From assembly GCA_030830105.1 (NCBI GenBank), contig JAURNP010000066.1, positions 1 through 32,428 on the forward strand: 32,428 nt of DNA, in the 5' to 3' direction. This document shows, piece after piece, positions 13,443 through 20,107 of this stretch; position 1 is the stretch's first letter; each line of letters starts with the position of its first letter. The translations under genes were made by a program, and so were the position numbers. The notes under the pieces were generated by a model. It did not search any database. It was not told where the DNA came from and worked only from the letters and a program-made list of their open reading frames with translations. This DNA is from Rhodothermales bacterium (GTDB lineage Bacteria > Bacteroidota > Rhodothermia > Rhodothermales > UBA10348).

Positions 13443-16427
13443 CTATCGCCCGAAAGGCTCGTCCGGCAGTTTGTAGGCCTCTTTGACGGGCTTGAGAGGT
13501 CGCTTGAACCAGTGCGGACGCCGCAAGCCATCGGGAGAATAGTCTACCGCAGACCGTGACAGGGCTACCCATTCATGGTAGTTCTGCATGGACTGCTCGG
13601 TGTCCACCCACACGTCGCCGTGGCGATCCTCTGGACGGGCCCTTTCGACATTGTAGGCCTTCTGAAGCCAGCAATGATGACCTGAGACCGGGTCTGGCTG
13701 CACAGCATGCGTCAGGTTCTGGTGCACACCGACATCTTCCCACCAGATGCGGGACGTGTCCGGATCAAAGGACTCCCAGGCGCCAGCTCCGTGGACCACA
13801 CGCAGCCGACCACTGTTCTCGGTCTCCTCAATATCCACCAGGTTGGACGCGCCGCGATTGAGTCCTTCGCCCTCCTTGAGGCGCCAGCGTCCCAGGTGGT
13901 GACTCATGGCAATGACGCCCGGCTTGATGCCTTCAGTGACCCAGACCTTATCGACGAAGTAGCCGATGCGCGTGGTCACGCGAATCAAGTCGCCCGTCCC
14001 AACGCCCAGGCGCCGAGCATCCTCGGGATGCATCCACACCGGATTCTTGTGACTCAGCTCGTAGAGCCATTTGGCATTGGCACTACGCGTGTGGATGAGG
14101 GTGGGTAGCCGGAAATTGGGCAACAGGAGCATTTCGCCCTTCGCCCGATCGATGTTGTCCGGGTGCACGTGGCTCTTGAGCGTCCACGGCAAGGTGTATT
14201 CCTTTTCGGGCCAGCCCCAGTCCTTCATGGTCGGGGAGTAGAACTCCATCTTGCGGCTCGGCGTGGTGAAGCCGGTCTTGGCCTCGCCATCGATCATCAC
14301 GCCCACGACAGAACCATCCTTTACCAGGCGACCTTGGTCATCTGTCTTCGTGCCGTCGGATGTAATCTGCTTCTCGTACGGGACATAATTATCCTTCGTC
14401 ACCTCGAAAGCAGCATACTTGCGCATGTACTCGAGCGGCTTTAGTCCCTCGGCTGCAGCCACCTCTGGAAGACCCGGAACCGAGTTCTCGAAAATCCACT
14501 GGTAGTACTCATCGACCGTAATAATCTCGCCTTCGCGGTACGGACTCATGAAGTGCTTCTTGACCCCCAGCGATCCGTCAGGGTCCATGGCGGCAGAGAG
14601 GTGGATCCAGAATTCGTTCTCTTCCCACACCTCTCCCGGATTCGTCTCATACGTGAATTCAACCTTGCGTCCGAGGCGTTCGGCGGCAACCCGCTGTACG
14701 GGCTGGCGGAAAGCAATCCACTGGCCTGAATGGGTTTCCTGGCTCATGAGATCGTGTCGCTCATTGGCATGACCCATCGGAAGCACATAGTCGGCAAACC
14801 AGGCCGACTCGTTCCAGGTAGGCGTCATTGCGACGTGGCATTTGATCTTCTCCTCGTCCTGCAGCGCGCGCATCCACATGAATCCGTCCGGGTTGATCCA
14901 GAGCGGATTATAGACGCGCGTGAAGTAGACATCGACGTCCCCACGACCTTCCTCCAGGAAGTGCGGCAGCAGGAAGGACATTTCGTAGAAAGCCAGCGGC
15001 CATTCGTGCGGCAGGTGCAGCTCGTTCCACGCGTTCAGCGGCTTTGGCTGATCGAAGGGCTTGGGAACGAATTTATTCCAGCTGTTACCCGATGTACCCC
15101 CTTCGGTACCCACACTTCCGGTAAGAACATTCAGAAAGAGCAGGCAGCGGGCAACCTGCCAACCACCCAGGTTACCGATGGAAGCGCTGCGCCACGTGTG
15201 CGTGGCGAGACGACCCTGGCAATTCGCAACATGCTCGGCGGCCTCGCGGATGCGCTCGATCGGGACCTGCGCTTCCTCGGCGGCACGCTCAAACGTGAAC
15301 TCAGCATAGAGCGTCTTAAGCAACCTGTCGAAGTCTGCAAATTCGGCTCGATCGTCTTCCAGATCGAACGATCCACTGGAAAAAAGCTCCTTTACGCGCT
15401 CAAACATGCCTTCGCCCGGCAGGTCGAAGTCGACGTCGTCGTAGGGCTTGTCGCGGAAGAAGTCGAGGCTCTCACGCCAATTCACCCAACGCCGCATGAA
15501 CTCCTTGTCGTAGAGATCATTTTGGATCAGGTGGTTGGCGATGGCCAGAAGAACACTTTGCTCAGACCCGGGCCACGTAGGAAGCCAGGTGTCCGATTTC
15601 GAAGCGGTATTGGACAGTCGGGGATCAAACGTGATGAGTTTGGCCCCATTCATCTTGGCCTCCATGATGCGCTGGGCGTGGGGGTTGAAATAGTGCCCCG
15701 TTTCGAGATGACTCGAAATCAGCAGGATCGTGTTGGCCTTGGCATGATCTGGACTGGGCCGGTCAAAACCCGACCAGACAAAGTAGCCGGCTCGAGCGCC
15801 AGCCGAACAAATGTTCGTGTGCGAATTGTGTCCATCAACTCCCCATGCCTGGATACAGCGGTTCGTATAGCCGTCCTCACCCGGTCGGCCAACGTGGTAC
15901 ATGATGCCATCGCGCCGCTTCTGGCGGGACGCATTCATCTTGGCGCCAATCTCTTCAAGCGCCTCTTCCCACGTAATCCGCTTCCACTTGCCTTCACCAC
16001 GCTCTCCGACCCGCTTTAGCGGATAGAGAATGCGCTCCGGGTCGTATACCTGATTGATGGTCGCCGGCCCTTTGGCGCAGTTTCGCCCGCGCGAACCAGG
16101 GTGTTTCGGGTTGCCCTCGAACTTCTTGATGTCCAGTGTCTCCCGGTCTACGTAAGCCAGGAGGCCACAGGCGCTTTCGCAGTTGAAGCAGACCGTGGGT
16201 ACGAGCGTATAGTGCCGGGCCACTTTGCGGGGCCACTGCTTGCCATCCCACTCCACCCAGTCGTCCCATTTTTCAACGGGAGGATACTGACTCATGCGAC
16301 CGTCAGGGTGCATGACAGTGGTCATGTCAATCTTTTCAGGAGCGCGCTTGGACTCGGCGAATTTCGGCAGGCCAAAGCTTGCTCCGTCTCCCCGGTGATC
16401 CTGCGAATTGTTGTCCTTGGTTGCCAT
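13443..16427 (-). CDS. soeA: Molybdopterin (bis-MGD) oxidoreductase catalytic subunit, SoeA-like sulfite dehydrogenase
   Basis: A 994-residue member of the DMSO reductase superfamily. An N-terminal [4Fe-4S] motif is visible (C80, C83, C87 in VCFNCESACGLL, and C117 in GRNCAKG). The likely molybdenum ligand is C207 in HTNICSAGARAG. A C-terminal cofactor-binding domain is present (NPVWMHPEDARRLGVGTGDLIRV). The FNCESACGLLAYVD...FEGNPKHPGSRGRNCAKGP pattern is that of SoeA, the cytoplasmic sulfite:quinone dehydrogenase subunit, and there is no twin-arginine signal, consistent with a cytoplasmic site. It follows the fused Fe-S/membrane subunit gene by 28 bases and precedes sqr and the chaperone gene. 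A polysulfide/thiosulfate reductase-type role is the main alternative; the persulfide dioxygenase and SQR context favours sulfite oxidation. Enzyme class is secure, substrate is inferred. Confidence 0.87.
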   Translation of the reverse strand: MATKDNNSQDHRGDGASFGLPKFAESKRAPEKIDMTTVMHPDGRMSQYPPVEKWDDWVEWDGKQWPRKVARHYTLVPTVCFNCESACGLLAYVDRETLDIKKFEGNPKHPGSRGRNCAKGPATINQVYDPERILYPLKRVGERGEGKWKRITWEEALEEIGAKMNASRQKRRDGIMYHVGRPGEDGYTNRCIQAWGVDGHNSHTNICSAGARAGYFVWSGFDRPSPDHAKANTILLISSHLETGHYFNPHAQRIMEAKMNGAKLITFDPRLSNTASKSDTWLPTWPGSEQSVLLAIANHLIQNDLYDKEFMRRWVNWRESLDFFRDKPYDDVDFDLPGEGMFERVKELFSSGSFDLEDDRAEFADFDRLLKTLYAEFTFERAAEEAQVPIERIREAAEHVANCQGRLATHTWRSASIGNLGGWQVARCLLFLNVLTGSVGTEGGTSGNSWNKFVPKPFDQPKPLNAWNELHLPHEWPLAFYEMSFLLPHFLEEGRGDVDVYFTRVYNPLWINPDGFMWMRALQDEEKIKCHVAMTPTWNESAWFADYVLPMGHANERHDLMSQETHSGQWIAFRQPVQRVAAERLGRKVEFTYETNPGEVWEENEFWIHLSAAMDPDGSLGVKKHFMSPYREGEIITVDEYYQWIFENSVPGLPEVAAAEGLKPLEYMRKYAAFEVTKDNYVPYEKQITSDGTKTDDQGRLVKDGSVVGVMIDGEAKTGFTTPSRKMEFYSPTMKDWGWPEKEYTLPWTLKSHVHPDNIDRAKGEMLLLPNFRLPTLIHTRSANAKWLYELSHKNPVWMHPEDARRLGVGTGDLIRVTTRIGYFVDKVWVTEGIKPGVIAMSHHLGRWRLKEGEGLNRGASNLVDIEETENSGRLRVVHGAGAWESFDPDTSRIWWEDVGVHQNLTHAVQPDPVSGHHCWLQKAYNVERARPEDRHGDVWVDTEQSMQNYHEWVALSRSAVDYSPDGLRRPHWFKRPLKPVKEAYKLPDEPFGR

Positions 16428-16455
16428 AATCAGCGTTGGTTTCGATCGGGGGAGA

Positions 16456-18105
16456 TCAGCTATTGGGAAGCTCCTGTGGGGCGGTCACATAGACGTACTC
16501 GAATGCATACAGGCCGACGAGGACCAGCAGGCCGGCGATCCATGCCGGATAGAAGCCCACGAACAGCGGCACGATGTGGCCGAGAACGATGGTCAGTCCC
16601 CAGAACGACTTTGCGTAGCGACCCCTGGTGATCATGTGCGCCGCGCGGGCCGCCTGCTCGGAGGCATGCGGCATGCCGAACTCGCCCAGCAGGGTAACGG
16701 CCAGATCCAACCCGACGCTTACAAGGAACGTCGTCTGAACCAAGTCCATGACGCTGCTGTGGAAGTTCACAAAGGCTCCCAGAACCAGCAGGAAGGCGCT
16801 TCCGCCCATCACCGACTGGATCAGCATGTGAATCGGGAGAAGTGGGCTCTGCCAGAGGTCGCGTCCCTCAGCCTGTCCGAAGAGGAAGGCGGTGTAGATG
16901 GCCGTTCCGATGCCGAAGGGAATGGCTGGAATCATGACCCACATCCGCCAGTCCGGATTGTCGATCGTGTACCATCCCATCACGGAAGCCAGTTCGGCTG
17001 CCCACCAGAGCGAGATCAATCCGCTGAATCCGATCAAGAGATACGCGCCCCGGACCAGCCACGATTTGAACTGTGGGCGCAGGACGATTCGAAGGAAGCG
17101 CTCTGGGCGCTCCAGGTCGTAGACCAGAAGAGCTGTCGTAACCAGCAGAAAAAACAGCGAAGCCGAAGAAGCGGCCAGCATGTCCGCGCCTTCGATGGCA
17201 ATTCCGGCGATTGGTCCAAGCAGTGCGAGAATCAGGAAGAGACCGGCAGCAATCCCTTTGGTAACCAGGTAGGCTGGCACCGGCCAGTGCCAAGGCACCT
17301 TGTGCTGGGCATTCCATACCACCTGGGTCATCTGCTCGGCCATGCGGCCTTCGCCAATCTGGATGGGACCGCCCATGGGGTCGCCCTGTGGACCCGGCGC
17401 ACGCAGCCTGGCTCCGGAGTCGGAGGTGCGGGCAGAAGCCTTCGGAGGCCTTGAGCCGTGACCATCTCCACCATGACCATCACCATCGCCGTGAAGCGGA
17501 AGGACGTCGGCCCAGGCGAATGTCTCCGGAGTGCGGTCGGTAGCCGTCGGATGCATGGCGACGTCCTCGCCACCGATGTAGTAAAGCTTCGGTGCCGTGC
17601 CCTGCTCGGGCCTGCGAACGGTCACCTTGTTCTTGGCGACGGTCTGCGCAATTTCGGTTGTAGGATCATCGAGGTCACCGGCCAGGATAGCGTGCTCGGG
17701 GCACACCACGACGCAGGCGGGCTCGAGTCCGAGATCTACTTTATGCGCGCAATAGTGACATTTTGCAGCCGTGCCGGATTCCGGATCTATATAGATGGCG
17801 TCATACGGGCAAGCCTGCATACAGGCCTTGCATCCAATGCAGACATCCGGATCGAATTCCACGATGCCATCGTCGCGCTGGTACATGGCCGTAACGGGAC
17901 AGATACGTACACAGGGAGGATTGGCGCAGTGGTTGCACCGCGTCACCTGAAACGATCGGGTGACATTGGGATACTGCCCGGTCTCTACACTTTTGACCCA
18001 GGTGCGCTGCACGCCGAGGGGTACCTCGTTCTCGCTTTTGCACGCGGTAGAGCAGGCATGACACCCGATACAGGCATCGTTGTTAATCAGAAAACCGTAA
18101 TTCAT
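16456..18105 (-). CDS. Fused Fe-S (SoeB/PsrB-like) and NrfD/PsrC-like membrane subunit
   Basis: A 549-residue fusion. Residues 1 to about 180 are a four-cluster ferredoxin-type electron transfer subunit, with cysteine sets C12/15/18/22, C57/60/65/69, C89/92/95/99 and C116/119/131/135. A His/Gly/Asp-rich linker follows (HGDGDGHGGDGHG near 205-217), then an NrfD-family quinone-reacting membrane domain (about 265-549) with roughly eight helices (KGIAAGLFLILALLGPIAG; AFLLVLGAFVNF; AYLLIGFSGLISLWW). In most Soe/Psr systems these are two proteins. The domains fit transfer of electrons from the SoeA-like subunit to membrane quinone. I chose the ATG at 18105 because the product then begins MNYGFLINNDACIGC like other members; the longer frame from 18204 adds 33 unrelated residues. 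No ribosome-binding site is evident. Operator C lies 120 bases upstream. Confidence 0.9.
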   Translation of the reverse strand: MNYGFLINNDACIGCHACSTACKSENEVPLGVQRTWVKSVETGQYPNVTRSFQVTRCNHCANPPCVRICPVTAMYQRDDGIVEFDPDVCIGCKACMQACPYDAIYIDPESGTAAKCHYCAHKVDLGLEPACVVVCPEHAILAGDLDDPTTEIAQTVAKNKVTVRRPEQGTAPKLYYIGGEDVAMHPTATDRTPETFAWADVLPLHGDGDGHGGDGHGSRPPKASARTSDSGARLRAPGPQGDPMGGPIQIGEGRMAEQMTQVVWNAQHKVPWHWPVPAYLVTKGIAAGLFLILALLGPIAGIAIEGADMLAASSASLFFLLVTTALLVYDLERPERFLRIVLRPQFKSWLVRGAYLLIGFSGLISLWWAAELASVMGWYTIDNPDWRMWVMIPAIPFGIGTAIYTAFLFGQAEGRDLWQSPLLPIHMLIQSVMGGSAFLLVLGAFVNFHSSVMDLVQTTFLVSVGLDLAVTLLGEFGMPHASEQAARAAHMITRGRYAKSFWGLTIVLGHIVPLFVGFYPAWIAGLLVLVGLYAFEYVYVTAPQELPNS

Positions 18106-18224
18106 ACCGATGCAAATTCGATCTGTAAAAAGCCGTGCCGCGCAACAAAAACGTGCGACCCGTCGATGATCCTTGACCCTGACACAGATGAAGCAGACGC
18201 ACACGAAGGCCAGAGTAGAACCAG

Positions 18225-18236
18225 TTGTAATGACAG
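18225..18236. promoter_or_regulatory. Predicted operator C of the TGTCATNACA family, upstream of the Soe-like operon
   Basis: TTGTAATGACAG on the plus strand reads CTGTCATTACAA on the minus strand, the direction of the operon. It lies in the 141-base gap between the mobA stop and the fused Fe-S/NrfD gene, 120 bases from that start. It is the most distant of the five sites from its gene, which would imply a 5' leader of up to about 100 bases. Confidence 0.55.
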
Positions 18237-18246
18237 GTTACTACAT

Positions 18247-18843
18247 CTAGGTCAAAAGGTCCAGATCCCGAGGGCGATTAATGTTGATCAATTCGCTTTC
18301 CGGAACGTCCATGAATGCGATGCTCAGAGAGTCCAATAGCCCGTGAACGCTTCGCCTGCCCGCATCCAGGTAATCGGTGATATCTGAAAGCAAGCGAGCA
18401 CTCCAAACTCCGCATAGTGGTTGGATACGCCCTGATTCGCGCGCGCGCGCCACGAAAACATCGGCATCTGATCGAAGGGCATGCTCACTCAATTGTAAGA
18501 GGGTGCGTGTCTTCAGGGCCGGAAGGTCAACTGCAAGGACCAACTGATCCGACTTGCGGGCGGACAACACGGCTTCGATTCCGCCAAGAGGTCCCACAAG
18601 GCGGCGGTCGTGAATTACGGCAATGCTCCTTTCTGTCGTGTCCAGTTCAAGGATTAAGTCTTCCTGATTGGCCAGTGATACGTTTACGTGGGGAGAAACT
18701 GCGGCCAACGTATCCAGGACCCGCATGTACATGGGCATGCCCCCTATGTCCTGAGATCGCTTGTCCCGCCCGAATCGTACTGATGCGCCTCCCATAAGCA
18801 AGAGCCCTTCCAGGGGTAAAGATGATGACTGGGAAGGGAGCAA
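18247..18843 (-). CDS. mobA: Molybdenum cofactor guanylyltransferase MobA
   Basis: A 198-residue nucleotidyltransferase that adds GMP to molybdopterin to make the MGD cofactor needed by DMSO reductase-type enzymes such as the SoeA-like protein downstream. The family motif LLLMGGASVRFGRDKR (GG, R23, K28) is at the N-terminus; later come GPLGGIEAVL, LVLAVDLPALK and a C-terminal ININRPRDL. The start is uncertain because the first methionine lies inside the motif; the TTG at 18843 is the best candidate and gives a normal length. It is on the same strand as the Soe-like operon and 141 bases ahead of it, so it may be partly co-transcribed, although operator C separates them. It is divergent from the NUDIX gene. 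Confidence 0.9.
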   Translation of the reverse strand: MLPSQSSSLPLEGLLLMGGASVRFGRDKRSQDIGGMPMYMRVLDTLAAVSPHVNVSLANQEDLILELDTTERSIAVIHDRRLVGPLGGIEAVLSARKSDQLVLAVDLPALKTRTLLQLSEHALRSDADVFVARARESGRIQPLCGVWSARLLSDITDYLDAGRRSVHGLLDSLSIAFMDVPESELININRPRDLDLLT

Positions 18844-18900
18844 AATCGTGGGAAGAAATTGGTAGGAAAATCAGTTGAGTCCTGCGCCGCCGGGATCCAC

Positions 18901-19608
18901 ATGATATCTTGGATAGAGCATTTCGTCCACCCCAGAAAGGACAGAGCCATTTTCAAAGCCCGACCCATGCTGTACTTCTATGTCGCCTCTGCGCAGGTGA
19001 TGAAAGGCGGTGTCGACCCGGCTTCATTCGACGATTCACGGCTCCATCGCAGTCTGGATCTGGCCAAGCAAGACGGCAGGGGAGAGGTGTACGTATTGGA
19101 TGCCCGAATGATACCGGCCACCCTTAGTGGGGATGTAGGTGGCATTCCAAAAAACGCCATCCTTAACCGCAAGCCGTATCGACGACCCAAGGAGATGACT
19201 GCCGGAGGCGGCATCGTGACCCGATTTGGCAAGCGCAAACTGAAGGTCTTGCTCATCTATCGAAAAGGGTTGTGGGATATAGCCAAGGGACGCCTGGACA
19301 AGGGTGAAACGATCAAGGAGTGTGCTGAGCGAGAGGTGATGGAGGAGCTGGGCATCGAGACTGTGCACGTCCACAGCTTCCTCGACACCACAATACATGG
19401 ATATCCCGAAAAGAACCGGTTCATCGTGAAAACAACACATTGGTATCACATGACCACCGATGCGACCACGTTTGTCCCTCAGAAATCAGAGAAGATCACC
19501 CGGGTGAAGTGGTTCAGTCTTCAGAAGGCCAAGGACGTCCTCGGACACGAAAATCTGATCCGATTACTTAATCGTGTCGAGCACAAACTCCTGGTTACCC
19601 ATCCTTGA
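18901..19608 (+). CDS. NUDIX hydrolase
   Basis: A soluble protein with a complete Nudix box, GRLDKGETIKECAEREVMEE followed by LG (G-x5-E-x7-REV-x-EELG). Proteins with this box cleave nucleoside diphosphates linked to another group. The N-terminal region (MLYFYVASAQVMKGGVDP...) and the long ENRFIVKTTHWYHMTT strand region are seen in Bacteroidota homologues of unclear substrate. I chose the ATG at 18901 (235 residues); a TTG at 18859 would lengthen the protein and an ATG at 18967 would shorten it. It is divergent from mobA, with no obvious link to the sulfur genes. Confidence 0.85.
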   Translation: MISWIEHFVHPRKDRAIFKARPMLYFYVASAQVMKGGVDPASFDDSRLHRSLDLAKQDGRGEVYVLDARMIPATLSGDVGGIPKNAILNRKPYRRPKEMTAGGGIVTRFGKRKLKVLLIYRKGLWDIAKGRLDKGETIKECAEREVMEELGIETVHVHSFLDTTIHGYPEKNRFIVKTTHWYHMTTDATTFVPQKSEKITRVKWFSLQKAKDVLGHENLIRLLNRVEHKLLVTHP

Positions 19609-19676
19609 GCATTTCCCATATTGGCAGCTCTATTACAGGCCCGAAAAACCACTTCAATCCAGCCCAATAATCCTCC

Positions 19677-19988
19677 ATGGAGACGGCAGCTTCCGATTTG
19701 GACAGCAAACTTGCCCGTCGCGCACCGCGCGGTGGGAAGCGACGTAAGAGTCGATCCAGCAATAAAATTGGAATGCCCGCCCCTGTAGTCTTCTGGCTCG
19801 TAGTCCCTGTGGGGGCCGCGGGCATCGCGATGCCCATGATCCAGGAAGTGGGCTGGGTCTTGTTGACCGGCTGCGCCATCATCCTGCAGATCGTGATTCT
19901 GCGAGTAAATGATGGCCGTGGATTCATTCGCTCTCGTGAAATGCGGCGCGCTTACGAAGCCGTCGTCACTTTTCGATCTTGGAAGTGA
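19677..19988 (+). CDS. Small membrane protein of unknown function
   Basis: A 103-residue protein with a basic N-terminus (ARRAPRGGKRRKSRSSNK) and two predicted membrane segments (about 35-55, APVVFWLVVPVGAAGIAMPM, and 58-78, GWVLLTGCAIILQIVILRV), then a short basic tail. I recognise no family. It is supported by its membrane-protein composition and its position after the NUDIX gene on the same strand. An overlapping minus-strand frame (19595-19927) looks like a shadow. Its stop overlaps a possible GTG start of a 25-codon hydrophobic frame (GTGA at 19985), so the gene may be truncated by a frameshift. Confidence 0.55.
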   Translation: METAASDLDSKLARRAPRGGKRRKSRSSNKIGMPAPVVFWLVVPVGAAGIAMPMIQEVGWVLLTGCAIILQIVILRVNDGRGFIRSREMRRAYEAVVTFRSWK

Positions 19989-20062
19989 TCATCCTCTTCC
20001 TGCTGATCATGGCTGACATGTTGGCCATGACCTATGCCCTGTTGATGTCAGCCGCGCCGTGA
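19985..20062 (+). CDS. Possible 25-residue hydrophobic mini-protein, or lost third helix of the gene before it
   Basis: A GTG overlapping the previous stop begins a frame encoding V-IILFLLIMADMLAMTYALL-MSAAP, a single clear membrane helix. Read back without a start codon, the frame continues upstream as RHFSILE. It could be a translationally coupled small membrane protein. Alternatively the 103-residue protein should continue into it after a one-base shift between about 19955 and 19985. Evidence is limited to composition and the GTGA overlap. Confidence 0.3.
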   Translation: MIILFLLIMADMLAMTYALLMSAAP

Positions 20063-20107
20063 GTACCTGTCTGCCCTTCCGAGCAATATTTCGACCGGTC
20101 AAGACGG

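Noticed and set aside
14730-16019. A 429-codon open frame on the plus strand opposite the SoeA-like gene
   Set aside because: It lies wholly within a well-supported molybdoenzyme gene on the other strand, and its translation matches no family pattern I know. Long antisense frames are common in GC-rich genes.
13443-16427. Calling the molybdoenzyme a polysulfide, thiosulfate or tetrathionate reductase
   Set aside because: Those enzymes normally carry a Tat signal and face the periplasm. This one has none, and its neighbours SQR and persulfide dioxygenase point to oxidation of sulfite. The alternative is kept in the gene entry.
17458-18339. A 293-codon plus-strand frame opposite the fused Fe-S/NrfD gene and the end of mobA
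   Set aside because: It crosses two real minus-strand genes and shows no domain, signal or ribosome-binding site.
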